A stretch of 63,978 bases of DNA from an uncultured Lachnospiraceae bacterium (GTDB lineage Bacteria; Bacillota; Clostridia; Lachnospirales; Lachnospiraceae): the NCBI GenBank assembly GCA_944382125.1, contig CALWMV010000004.1, positions 1-63,978 of the forward strand, given 5' to 3'. Below are positions 49,001 through 56,518 of the stretch, piece by piece (position 1 is the stretch's first letter; the number at the start of each line of letters is the position of its first letter). A program made the translations under genes and the position numbers. The notes beneath the pieces were generated by a model, which saw only the letters and a program-made list of their open reading frames with translations, was not told the DNA's origin and ran no database searches.

Positions 49001-49481
49001 GGGCATCATCACTGAGATGAAGGTCAAGATCACCAGGAACAATACCCAGATGGCCTTTATCACTGTAGAGGACCTTTACGGACAGTTTGAGGCGGTGGTA
49101 TTTCCGGGGGTATTTGACAGGACTCGCCAGTATCTTTCCGAGGATGCAAAGGTCTATGTAAGCGGAAGGATAAATATAGGCAGGGACAACAATGCTTCTC
49201 TGATAGCAGATGACATCATACCCTTTGACAGGACCGCAAAAAAAGTCTGGATCGCCTTTTCGGACAAACAGGACTATGACAGTCAGTCCTCCAAGCTTGA
49301 CGATCTTTGCTTTGAAAATCCCGGAGGCTCAGACGTTACGGTATATCTCCGCAGGGAGAGGAAGATAAAAAATCTTGGAAAGTCCATGAGAGTGGACTCT
49401 TCAGCTGATTTCCTCGGGAAGCTCAGGGAGGCCTTCGGAGAGGATAATGTCCGGACCGTAGATTTTTTGAAAAAAGATTGA
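46017..49481 (+). CDS. dnaE: DNA polymerase III subunit alpha (DnaE)
   Basis: This is a replicative C-family polymerase. The 1154-residue product has the N-terminal PHP domain (HLHTQYSLLDGSG), the palm catalytic aspartates in PDIDVDF (Asp397, Asp399, Asp401 region), helix-hairpin-helix motifs and an OB-fold near 985-1060 (QVVSGGIITEMKVKITRNN). In Firmicutes DnaE usually works beside PolC, which is not in this window. It follows tadA after about 50 bases and precedes pfkA, a common Clostridial order. Confidence 0.98.
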   Translation: MAFTHLHLHTQYSLLDGSGRIPELISHAKELGQDSIAITDHGAMYGVIEFYKEARKQGIKPILGCEVYVTGGSRFDREKTPNESLYHHLVLLCENNEGYHNLMKLVSRGFTEGYYYRPRVDMELLRQYHKGLIASSACLAGEIPKLLLRNMYDEARKAALRYLDIFGEGNFFLELQDHGYEDQRFVNPGIMRLSEELHIPMIATNDVHYTYKEDAEAHDILLCIQTGKKVSDTDRLRYPGGQFYLKSEAEMRELFRYAPEALDNTHRIAERCNVEIEFGVTKLPRFDVPEGRDADSYLRELCYKGLSERYGDRAEELKDRLEYELSVIEKMGYVDYFLIVSDFIHYAKKRDIPVGPGRGSAAGSIVAYSLGITNIDPIKYDLLFERFLNPERVSMPDIDVDFCYERREEVIDYVINKYGKDNVAQIITFGTLAARGVIRDVGRVLDIPYNECDRIAKMVPQELGITLKKALEGPDLKNAYESSETIKNLIDMSLRLEGLPRHSSTHAAGVLIAARNVDEYVPLSRNPDGTIVTEFGMVTLEELGLLKMDFLGLRTLTVIKNAVDQIERNHGVRIDIDHLDETDKNVFDMISRGDTEGVFQLESGGMTSFMKELKPESMDDIIAGISLYRPGPMDFIPRYIKGKRNKADVIYECEELKPILESTYGCIVYQEQVMQIVQSLAGYTLGRADLVRRAMAKKKASVMLKERQNFVYGNPEEGVKGCINNGIPEDVANHIFDEMTDFASYAFNKSHAACYAVVAYQTAWLKYYYPAEFMAALMTSVIDMPGKISEYIMSSRAMGLRLMPPDINEGSKGFTADRDGRILFGLSAIKSVGRSVVDEIVEERTRRGRFTDFEDFIDRMPKSVNKKVVENFIKAGALDCLPGNRKQKLQISEKLIENAQDRKKSEIEGQMNLFELAGEEEKKDYKARFPMVDEFSKDELLQYEKESVGIYLSGHPIENYMDSFNRIVTAVSSKYYAEDGEEACELREGQQVVSGGIITEMKVKITRNNTQMAFITVEDLYGQFEAVVFPGVFDRTRQYLSEDAKVYVSGRINIGRDNNASLIADDIIPFDRTAKKVWIAFSDKQDYDSQSSKLDDLCFENPGGSDVTVYLRRERKIKNLGKSMRVDSSADFLGKLREAFGEDNVRTVDFLKKD

Positions 49482-49629
49482 AAGCAGCAGGCTAATGTTG
49501 TAAACTAAATACTCGGTTGGGTGTATCTTCCGTTAAGGAATGGAAGGGATGAAAATATAAGGCAGCGGATGCTGACCGGGACACCCGGACCGTTAAATCT
49601 GTTTATTTTGTCAAAGAAGGAGTTTTGCT

Positions 49630-50607
49630 ATGGCTAAAAAAGAGATAAAGACCATCGGCGTACTGACCAGCGGAGGAGATGCTCCGGGAATGAATGCAGC
49701 CATAAGAGCGGTCGTAAGGACTGCACTGCAGAAGGGTCTGGCAGTCAAGGGAATCATGAGAGGCTATGCGGGACTGCTGGCTGAAGAGATAGTTGATATG
49801 AACAGGGCCTCCGTGGCTGACTGCATCAATAAGGGAGGTACCATACTTTATACTGCCAGATGTCTGGAATTCACGACTCCGGAAGGACAGAAAAGGGGTG
49901 CTGAGATCTGCCGCAAGCATGGCATAGACGGCGTTGTGGTCATCGGCGGAGACGGATCCTTCAAGGGGGCCGGAAAGCTGGCGGCCCTTGGCATCAATAC
50001 CATAGGTATCCCCGGCACCATAGACCTTGACATTGCCTGCACGGATTATACCGTAGGCTTTGATACTGCGGTCAATACCGCCATGGAAGCGATAGATAAG
50101 ATCAGAGACACCTCCACTTCCCATGAGCGCTGCTCGATCATAGAGGTTATGGGAAGAAGAGCCGGATATATAGCTCTCTGGTGCGGTATCGCAAACGGAG
50201 CCGAGGAGATACTGATCCCGGAGAAATATGATGGGGACGAGCAGGCCATAGTCAACAGGATCACCGAGGCAAGGAAGAGGGGCAAGAAGCACTATATCAT
50301 TATCAATGCCGAGGGCATAGGTCACAGTACCTCCATGGCAAGACGTATAGAGGCAGCCACCGGAGTAGAGACCAGGGCTACCATCCTGGGACACATGCAG
50401 AGGGGCGGCTCGCCCACCTGTAAGGACAGGGTATATGCCTCCATAATGGGAGCAAAGGCAGCTGAGCTTCTGGCAGAGGGAGCTACCAACAGGGTAGTGG
50501 CATATAAGAACGGCAAGTATGTGGACTTCGATATCCAGGAGGCTCTTCAGATGAAGAAGAACATCGAGGAAGAGGAGTTCATGATCGCCACAAAGATGAT
50601 AAACTGA
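49630..50607 (+). CDS. pfkA: 6-phosphofructokinase, ATP type
   Basis: PfkA phosphorylates fructose 6-phosphate, the committed step of glycolysis. The 325-residue product has GGDAPGMNAAIR, GGDGSFKGA (Gly rather than Asp after GGD, which indicates the ATP-dependent type) and catalytic Asp132 in TIDLD. Most PfkA enzymes have TIDND here, so an Asn-to-Leu change is noted. MGRRAGYIAL and GHMQRGGSP are normal. AAGGAG precedes the ATG. A hairpin terminator follows. Confidence 0.97.
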   Translation: MAKKEIKTIGVLTSGGDAPGMNAAIRAVVRTALQKGLAVKGIMRGYAGLLAEEIVDMNRASVADCINKGGTILYTARCLEFTTPEGQKRGAEICRKHGIDGVVVIGGDGSFKGAGKLAALGINTIGIPGTIDLDIACTDYTVGFDTAVNTAMEAIDKIRDTSTSHERCSIIEVMGRRAGYIALWCGIANGAEEILIPEKYDGDEQAIVNRITEARKRGKKHYIIINAEGIGHSTSMARRIEAATGVETRATILGHMQRGGSPTCKDRVYASIMGAKAAELLAEGATNRVVAYKNGKYVDFDIQEALQMKKNIEEEEFMIATKMIN

Positions 50608-50636
50608 TAGATCAGTAATATCCTGATGATAGTACG

Positions 50637-50680
50637 GGGAGTTATATGACTCGATGAGCTGTATAGCTCCCTTTTCTTTT
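50637..50680 (+). terminator. Terminator of pfkA
   Basis: GGGAGTTATA (50637-50646) pairs with TATAGCTCCC (50662-50671, one G-T) and is followed by TTTTCTTTT. It lies 15 bases before the next gene. Confidence 0.8.
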
Positions 50681-50694
50681 GAGGAGACTGAGTC

Positions 50695-51015
50695 ATGGAA
50701 GGTAAAAAGGACAGCAATATACTCTGTGCAGCAAATTCGGCCAATATGCGCTTCTATTTTAATGAAGAAAAGTATGGCATGCTGCCGGAGGATGTGAAAA
50801 AAGAGCTTAAGATCATATGCGTGCTCTACTGCTCGGATGTGGGAGGAGTCATAATCCTCAGCTTTTCTGAGGATCACAGGCTCCTGATCTCCACCATGGA
50901 GCCCATAGACGAGATAGGGGCGGAGCTGAAGATCACAAAGATGAGGAAGGACAACGAGGAACTGTTTTCCATGCTGGAGGAATTTTCACGTAAGTTCTTC
51001 GGAGAAGAAGATTAA
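50695..51015 (+). CDS. Small conserved protein (DUF6145-like)
   Basis: This is a 106-residue acidic, cytoplasmic protein with no membrane segment. The sequence NILCAANSANMRFYFNEE ... LPEDVKKELKIICVLYCSDVGGVI resembles a family I associate with DUF6145, found in Lachnospiraceae; this is from memory. GAGGAG lies about ten bases upstream of the ATG. It ends 12 bases before dusB, so the two are probably cotranscribed, which hints at a link with tRNA modification or translation. The function is unknown. Confidence 0.7.
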   Translation: MEGKKDSNILCAANSANMRFYFNEEKYGMLPEDVKKELKIICVLYCSDVGGVIILSFSEDHRLLISTMEPIDEIGAELKITKMRKDNEELFSMLEEFSRKFFGEED

Positions 51016-51027
51016 GAGGTTGGGATA

Positions 51028-51984
51028 TTGACGCTTAAGATAGGAAATGTTGAACTCAGATCACCGGTAACGGCGGCTCCGATGGCCGGAGTGACGGATT
51101 ACTCCTACAGGAGGATACTCCTGGAGATGGGAGCCGGTCTTGTGACCACGGAGATGGTATCGGCAAAGGCGATACTTTATAAAAACAGGGGCAATGATAC
51201 CATACTGAAGACAGATGAGGACCTCCATCCCTCCGCAGTACAGCTTTTCGGATCTGATCCGATGATCATGGCCTCCCAGGCGGAGAAGGTCTGCGGGCCC
51301 TTTGACATAGTGGATGTCAATATGGGCTGCCCAGTACCGAAGATAGTGGGGAATCATGAGGGCTCAGCCCTTATGAAGGATCCGGATCTGGCCTTCCGCA
51401 TACTGGAGACCATGTGCAGGGTGCTTAAGAGACCGGTGACGGTCAAGTTCAGGAAAGGCTTTGACGACAGGCATATCAATGCCGTGGAATTTGCAAGGAT
51501 GGCGGAGTCTGCCGGAGCGGCAGCAGTGACGATCCATGCAAGGACCAGGGAGCAGATGTACGGAGGAAAGGCGGACTGGGACATTATAAAGGCCGTGAAG
51601 GAAGCCGTAAGCATACCGGTGATAGGAAACGGAGATATCTTCGAGCCTGAAGATGCAAAGAGGATGATGGAATATACCGGCTGCGACGGAGTGGCCATAG
51701 GAAGAGGACTGAAGGGTGATCCCTGGCTCATGAAGCGGACAGCGCATTACCTTGAAAGCGGCGAGCTCCTTCCGAAGCCGGACATGGAGGAACGAAAAGC
51801 CATGATACTCCGTCATGCAAAGCTGATGGCAGAGCATAAGGGAGAACATATGGCCATGCTGGAGATGAGGAAGCATCTGGCCTGGTACACCTCCGGGATA
51901 GCAAATTCCTCGAGGCTTCGTGAGGCCATGAACCATATGAGCAGCTTTGAGGAGCTTCGGGGCATAGTGGAGCAGATGGGATGA
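51028..51984 (+). CDS. dusB: tRNA-dihydrouridine synthase
   Basis: Dus enzymes reduce uridines in the tRNA D loop using FMN and NADPH. The 318-residue product has APMAGVTD at the N-terminus, the catalytic cysteine in NMGCPVPKI, VTIHARTREQMYGGKADW and GNGDI for FMN binding. The start is a TTG at 51028 (TTG-ACG-CTT) with AAGAGG upstream; no ATG fits better, and the N-terminus is normal for the family. Confidence 0.95.
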   Translation: MTLKIGNVELRSPVTAAPMAGVTDYSYRRILLEMGAGLVTTEMVSAKAILYKNRGNDTILKTDEDLHPSAVQLFGSDPMIMASQAEKVCGPFDIVDVNMGCPVPKIVGNHEGSALMKDPDLAFRILETMCRVLKRPVTVKFRKGFDDRHINAVEFARMAESAGAAAVTIHARTREQMYGGKADWDIIKAVKEAVSIPVIGNGDIFEPEDAKRMMEYTGCDGVAIGRGLKGDPWLMKRTAHYLESGELLPKPDMEERKAMILRHAKLMAEHKGEHMAMLEMRKHLAWYTSGIANSSRLREAMNHMSSFEELRGIVEQMG

Positions 51985-52048
51985 AGGGCTGACGGTGCCG
52001 CGTACGGCATCGGAAAGCCGCGGCAAAGGGGCACAGAGCCTTAAAAGG

Positions 52049-52077
52049 TTGACAGCTTACGCCAGTAAGATTATAAT
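52049..52077 (+). promoter_or_regulatory. Consensus promoter of greA
   Basis: TTGACA (52049-52054), a 17-base spacer and TATAAT (52072-52077) match the sigma-A consensus perfectly. It is the strongest promoter seen in the window. Confidence 0.88.
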
Positions 52078-52120
52078 ATCTGCGCATAAATTTTGCGTAA
52101 TAAAGGAGTGAAAGCATAAA

Positions 52121-52606
52121 ATGGCAGTAACAAAGACGATGCTTACTCTTGCCGGACTCAAGAAGTACGAGGACGAGCTCCATGAACTTAAGGTAGTCAG
52201 AAGACAGGAAGTAGCCCAGAAGATCAAGGTGGCAAGGGAACAGGGAGACCTTTCCGAGAACGCTGATTATGATGCTGCGAAGGATGAGCAGTCGGAGATC
52301 GAGAGACGTATAATCGAGCTTGAGCAGATCCTTAAAAATGCAGAAGTCGTAGTAGATGAGGATTTTGACGCAGATAAGATAAATGTCGGATGTACGGTCA
52401 CCATCAGGGAGACCAGCCGCGGCATGGAGGCCACATATCATATAGTAGGATCCTCCGAGGCAGACAGCCGTCAGAAGAAGATAAGCAATGAGTCACCCGT
52501 AGGCGCAGCGCTCATGGGACATAAAAAGGGCGATGTGGTAGAGGTCAGCCTCCCTTCAGGAGCCGTGATGAGCTATGAGGTGCTCGAAGTAAGAAAGATG
52601 GATTGA
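52121..52606 (+). CDS. greA: Transcription elongation factor GreA
   Basis: GreA rescues backtracked RNA polymerase by stimulating transcript cleavage. The 161-residue product has the N-terminal coiled coil with the acidic tip (ARE-like REQGDLSENADYDAAKDEQ, holding the Asp/Glu catalytic pair) and the C-terminal FKBP-like domain (SPVGAALMGHKKGDVVEV). AAAGGAG precedes the ATG. It lies upstream of lysS, a common Firmicute pair. Confidence 0.98.
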   Translation: MAVTKTMLTLAGLKKYEDELHELKVVRRQEVAQKIKVAREQGDLSENADYDAAKDEQSEIERRIIELEQILKNAEVVVDEDFDADKINVGCTVTIRETSRGMEATYHIVGSSEADSRQKKISNESPVGAALMGHKKGDVVEVSLPSGAVMSYEVLEVRKMD

Positions 52607-52714
52607 AACCATAGCAGGATGCAGGGCACATAAAGCCAGGCATCAGGAAGTACCCGGTCTGTACCGTGAAGGTGCAGGCCGTGCTTTTAAATAATGAGAA
52701 TGAGAGGAGCCGGT

Positions 52715-54703
52715 ATGCCGAACGATACTACAAAGAACAGCAGGGACAATGGCGCTGAAGAACTTAATCATATCCTTCAGGCCCGCAGGGACAAGCTTAC
52801 AGAGCTTCGTGAAGCGGGAAAGGATCCCTTTGTCATAACAAAATATGACCAGACCCATCACTCAGATGAGATAAAGGCTCATTATGATGAGCTGGAAGGA
52901 AAAGAGGTCTCTATCGCAGGCAGGCTCATGCTCAAGCGTGTTATGGGAAAGGCCTCCTTCTGCCATATCTCGGACCGCAATGGAAGCATACAGGCTTACG
53001 TGGCCAGGGACAGCGTGGGAGAAGAGAACTACGCTGATTTCAAAAAGCTGGATATCGGAGACATAATCGGGGTAAAGGGCACCGTATTCAAGACCAAGAC
53101 AGGAGAGATATCAGTACATGCAGAGAGCGTGGTACTGCTTTCAAAGTCCCTTCAGGTCCTTCCCGAGAAGTTCCACGGCATAACGGATACCGATATGCGT
53201 TATCGTCAGCGTTATGTGGATCTGATCATGAATCCTGAGGTAAAGGATACCTTTATAAAGAGATCCATGGTACTCAGGGAGATCAGGAATTATCTCGATG
53301 AGAGAGGCTTCATGGAGGTCGAGACTCCCATGCTGGTGGAAAATGCCGGCGGAGCGGCAGCCCGTCCCTTCGTGACCCATTTCAATGCCCTCAATGAGGA
53401 TAAGAAGCTCCGCATATCCCTGGAGCTGTATCTCAAGAGACTTATAGTAGGCGGACTTGAGAAGGTATACGAGATAGGCCGTGTATTCAGGAATGAGGGC
53501 ACCGATGCCATGCATAACCCTGAGTTCACACTGATGGAGCTTTATCAGGCCTATACGGATTATCACGGCATGATGGATCTTACCGAGGGCCTTTACCGCC
53601 ATGTGGCCCAGAAGGTCTGCGGCACCACAAAGCTCAATTTCAGGGGCAATGTGATCGATCTGGGACAGCCCTTTAAGAGAGCCACCATGGTGGAGCTTGT
53701 AAAGGAATATACGGGCATAGACTTTGATCAGGTAAAGGATGATGCCGAAGCCAGAGCCCTTGCAAAGGAGCATAAGCTGGAATTTATGGAGATGCATAAG
53801 AAGGGAGATATCCTCAGCCTCTTCTTTGAGGAGTACGTGGAGGACAAGCTCATCCAGCCTACCTTCGTAATGGATCATCCTGTTGAGATAAGCCCCCTTA
53901 CAAAGCGTAAGCCGGACAAGCCTGAATATACTGAGAGATTTGAGCTCTTCATAAACGGAGGAGAGTTTGCAAACGCATATTCTGAGCTCAATGACCCCAT
54001 TGATCAGAGAGAGCGCTTCAAGGCCCAGGAGGCCCTGCTTGCTGCAGGAGATGAGGAAGCCAATACCACGGATGAGGACTTCATGAACGCCCTGATGATA
54101 GGCATGCCTCCCACAGGCGGCATAGGCTATGGCATCGACAGGCTTGTGATGCTGCTCACCGATTCCGATGCGATCAGAGATGTACTGCTGTTCCCGACAC
54201 TGAAGTCCCTCGATAAAAACGATACATCGAAGGCGCAGGGAAATGTGCAGGCCGAAGCTGCTTCAACTGCAGCCCAGAGCACAGCTTCAGAGACAGCCGC
54301 AGGTGCTGAGATACCGAAGGTGGAACTGGACCTTTCAAAGGTAAAGATAGAGCCCCTCTTTGAGGATATGGTGGACTTCGAGACCTTCAGTAAGTCTGAT
54401 TTCAGGGTAGTGAAGGTGGAGGACTGCGAGGCAGTGCCGAAGTCAAAGAAGCTCCTTAAGTTTATACTCAACGATGGCACGGACCGTAAGAGGACCATCT
54501 TAAGCGGCATCCACGAGTTCTACGAGCCCGAGCAGCTTATAGGAAAGACCTGCGTAGCCATCACGAACCTTCCTCCGAGGAAGATGATGGGTATAAACTC
54601 AGAGGGCATGCTGATATCTGCAGTATACGAGTATGACGGACATGAGGGACTCAATCTCCTCATGCTGGATGACAGCATACCTGCAGGAGCAAAGCTTTAT
54701 TGA
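52715..54703 (+). CDS. lysS: Lysyl-tRNA synthetase with C-terminal Trbp111/EMAP-like tRNA-binding domain
   Basis: The class II LysRS part (about 1-505) has the OB-fold anticodon domain, motif 2 ([15 protein letters not shown]) and motif 3 ([15 protein letters not shown]). An Ala/Thr/Ser-rich linker follows. A 115-residue OB-fold then resembles the tRNA-binding domain at the end of MetRS and in Trbp111 ([19 protein letters not shown] ... [26 protein letters not shown]). The ATG at 52715 is preferred over 52694 because AGAGGAG (52703-52709) precedes it. The product has 662 residues against about 500 for standard LysRS. Confidence 0.95.
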   Translation: MPNDTTKNSRDNGAEELNHILQARRDKLTELREAGKDPFVITKYDQTHHSDEIKAHYDELEGKEVSIAGRLMLKRVMGKASFCHISDRNGSIQAYVARDSVGEENYADFKKLDIGDIIGVKGTVFKTKTGEISVHAESVVLLSKSLQVLPEKFHGITDTDMRYRQRYVDLIMNPEVKDTFIKRSMVLREIRNYLDERGFMEVETPMLVENAGGAAARPFVTHFNALNEDKKLRISLELYLKRLIVGGLEKVYEIGRVFRNEGTDAMHNPEFTLMELYQAYTDYHGMMDLTEGLYRHVAQKVCGTTKLNFRGNVIDLGQPFKRATMVELVKEYTGIDFDQVKDDAEARALAKEHKLEFMEMHKKGDILSLFFEEYVEDKLIQPTFVMDHPVEISPLTKRKPDKPEYTERFELFINGGEFANAYSELNDPIDQRERFKAQEALLAAGDEEANTTDEDFMNALMIGMPPTGGIGYGIDRLVMLLTDSDAIRDVLLFPTLKSLDKNDTSKAQGNVQAEAASTAAQSTASETAAGAEIPKVELDLSKVKIEPLFEDMVDFETFSKSDFRVVKVEDCEAVPKSKKLLKFILNDGTDRKRTILSGIHEFYEPEQLIGKTCVAITNLPPRKMMGINSEGMLISAVYEYDGHEGLNLLMLDDSIPAGAKLY

Positions 54704-54716
54704 TGAGGGTCTGCTG

Positions 54717-54839
54717 ATGGACGACGGTTTCAAAAGAAGATTCCTGTTTTGCCTTTGCATATCACTGGCAGCGACCTTTGTCTGCGAGACGATAAGGCGC
54801 AGGATGGATAAAGAGCGATTAGAGGACAGATATTTCTGA
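54717..54839 (+). CDS. Putative 40-residue membrane peptide
   Basis: A short frame starts 13 bases after the lysS stop with GAGGG upstream. The sequence has a basic start (DDGFKRRF), one hydrophobic segment (LFCLCISLAATFVC) and a strongly charged end (RRRMDKERLEDR), the form of a single-pass membrane peptide. Its stop codon TGA lies within the first copy of the TGACACCAA repeat. I do not recognise it, and it could be chance. Confidence 0.35.
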   Translation: MDDGFKRRFLFCLCISLAATFVCETIRRRMDKERLEDRYF

Positions 54840-54910
54840 CACCAATGATCTTCAGAAAAATCGAATAAATGAACTGATTTGACGCCAATTGACACCAATC
54901 TGACACCAAA
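54837..54910. repeat. Phased TGACRCCAA direct repeats
   Basis: TGACACCAA occurs at 54837-54845, a TGACGCCAA variant at 54880-54888, and TGACACCAA again at 54890-54898 and 54901-54909. The last three are 10-11 bases apart, one helical turn. This arrangement resembles protein-binding arm sites. The stretch 54840-55221 has no other gene. Confidence 0.6.
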
Positions 54911-54914
54911 TCCT

Positions 54915-54945
54915 GGCCTCATGGGTATATCCCATGGGGCCATTT
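54915..54945 (+). terminator. Strong hairpin after lysS
   Basis: GGCCTCATGGG (54915-54925) pairs with CCCATGGGGCC (54931-54941, one T-G) over TATAT, followed by ATTTCTT. It is probably the terminator of greA-lysS, though the T-run is weak. It could also be an element-end structure linked to the repeats next to it. Confidence 0.6.
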
Positions 54946-55048
54946 CTTGGTATTTGTCTTTGTCACCACCTGTTATTCTCTGAGGCTTTATCTCAGAGGA
55001 TTTTCTGATATTGAATAAACAAATCCTGTAAAAGGGTATGACTTAAAT

Positions 55049-55088
55049 AAGCTGTTATCGTGAAGGTTTTTCGCGGCGACAGCTTTTT
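55049..55088 (+). terminator. Hairpin with T-run in the gene-free stretch before bcp
   Basis: AAGCTGT (55049-55055) pairs with ACAGCTT (55079-55085), with an inner TCG/CGA, followed by TTTT. No coding region ends just upstream, so it may end an unrecognised short transcript. Confidence 0.5.
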
Positions 55089-55143
55089 AAATTTGTAATG
55101 AGAAAAAGTATAAAATGGGTTAAAATAATAATCACAAAATCAG

Positions 55144-55176
55144 GTATGCATGAAGCCATGGCATGCGTATTTTTTT
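55144..55176 (+). terminator. Hairpin with T-run upstream of bcp
   Basis: GTATGCATG (55144-55152) pairs with CATGCGTAT (55162-55170, two G-T) and runs into seven T, only 46 bases before the bcp start. It is either a terminator or, if the bcp promoter lies further upstream, an attenuator in its leader. Confidence 0.5.
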
Positions 55177-55221
55177 CAAGTGAAATATATTATGAAATAA
55201 ACCATTGAAGGAGGACGTGAT

Positions 55222-55677
55222 ATGCTGGAGATAGGAACCAAGGCACCGGATTTTGAACTTCCGGATCAGAATGGAGAGCTGCGCTCTTTATCTGAGTTTA
55301 GGGGCCATAAGGTAGTACTGTATTTTTATCCTAAGGACATGACGCCGGGCTGCACTAAGCAGGCCTGCTCCTTTGGTGAGCTTTATCCTCAATTCCAGGA
55401 GAAGGGAGCCGTAGTTCTGGGAGTAAGTAAGGACAGCACTGCCTCTCACAAGAAATTTGAGGAAAAATACGGCCTGCCCTTTATACTTCTTTCCGATCCA
55501 GAGAGAAAGGTCATAGAGGCTTATGATGTATGGAAGGAAAAAAAGAATTACGGCAAGGTATCTATGGGAGTGGTGCGAAGCACCTACCTGATAGATGAAG
55601 AGGGAGTTATCATAAAGGCCTTCGGCAATGTGAAGGCTGCGGATAATCCTGCTCAGATGCTGGGAGAGCTTTCGTGA
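55222..55677 (+). CDS. bcp: Thioredoxin-dependent thiol peroxidase (BCP/PrxQ type)
   Basis: Bcp reduces hydrogen and lipid peroxides with electrons from thioredoxin. The 151-residue product has peroxidatic Cys44 and resolving Cys49 (TPGCTKQACSF), the C-X4-C arrangement of the PrxQ class, plus the TXXC-preceding YFYPKD. AAGGAGG lies before the ATG. Its last four bases overlap the GTG start of yaaA, so the two peroxide-defence genes are translationally coupled. Confidence 0.96.
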   Translation: MLEIGTKAPDFELPDQNGELRSLSEFRGHKVVLYFYPKDMTPGCTKQACSFGELYPQFQEKGAVVLGVSKDSTASHKKFEEKYGLPFILLSDPERKVIEAYDVWKEKKNYGKVSMGVVRSTYLIDEEGVIIKAFGNVKAADNPAQMLGELS

Positions 55678-56414
55678 GGATCATTATAGCCCCCGCAAAG
55701 CAGATGAAGGAAGACGTGGACTGGCTGGAGTCAAAAGGGGTACCTGTCTTTCTTGAAAGAACAGAGAGGCTCAGGGAGCATATCTGCTCCCTTTCTTTTG
55801 CCGAGCAGAAAAAACTCTGGGCCTGCAATGAAAAGATAGCTCAGCAGAATCATGAACGATTCCTTGATATGGATCTGAAAAAGGGGCTGACCCCGGCTAT
55901 ACTGTCCTATGACGGGATACAGTATAAATACATGGCTCCTGCAGTATTTGAAAAGGATGAGCTTTCATATATAGAGGAGCATCTTCGCATACTTTCAGGC
56001 TTTTACGGGGTGCTTAAGCCCCTGGACGGGGTGACGCCATACAGACTTGAGATGCAGGCAAGGGCTTCAGCAGACGGATACAGGGATCTCTATGATTTCT
56101 GGGGACAGAGCCTTTATGAGGAGGTCCTGGATGAAAGCCGTATCATCATAAACCTCGCCTCAAAGGAATATTCAAAGTGTATAGAGAAGTATCTTTGTCC
56201 GGAGGACAGATATATAAGCTGCATCTTCGGAGAACTTTCAGGAGACCGTATAGTGCAGAAGGGTGTATATGCCAAGATGGCAAGAGGCGAAATGGTAAGA
56301 TATATGGCTTCCACGGGAGCCTCAGAGCCTGAGCAGATAAAGAGCTTTTCCACAGGAGGCTACAGCTTTGACGAAGATAGGTCTTCTGAAACTGAATACA
56401 TCTTTTTGAAGTGA
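55674..56414 (+). CDS. yaaA: Peroxide stress protein YaaA
   Basis: YaaA (UPF0246) lowers intracellular free iron during hydrogen peroxide stress in E. coli and binds DNA. The 246-residue product starts at a GTG overlapping the bcp stop (GTGA). Family motifs include IIAPAKQM, LYDFWG, INLASKEYSK and MARYM-like EMVRYM. The length is normal. Its pairing with bcp supports a peroxide-defence role. Confidence 0.93.
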   Translation: MRIIIAPAKQMKEDVDWLESKGVPVFLERTERLREHICSLSFAEQKKLWACNEKIAQQNHERFLDMDLKKGLTPAILSYDGIQYKYMAPAVFEKDELSYIEEHLRILSGFYGVLKPLDGVTPYRLEMQARASADGYRDLYDFWGQSLYEEVLDESRIIINLASKEYSKCIEKYLCPEDRYISCIFGELSGDRIVQKGVYAKMARGEMVRYMASTGASEPEQIKSFSTGGYSFDEDRSSETEYIFLK

Positions 56415-56518
56415 CTGAGGATCCTTTTCCTGAAGTGACCATGGATGATTTCCCGTTTGACGAAGGCCGATCCATGATATATCATTAGCATGTTAAAAAT
56501 ACTTTAAAGGAGAGACAT

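Noticed and set aside
49603..50877. A 424-codon open frame on the minus strand opposite pfkA and the next gene
   Set aside because: It is antisense to well-supported genes, has no recognisable domain, and spans the terminator between them. Long antisense frames are frequent here because the sense codons that would give antisense stops are rare.
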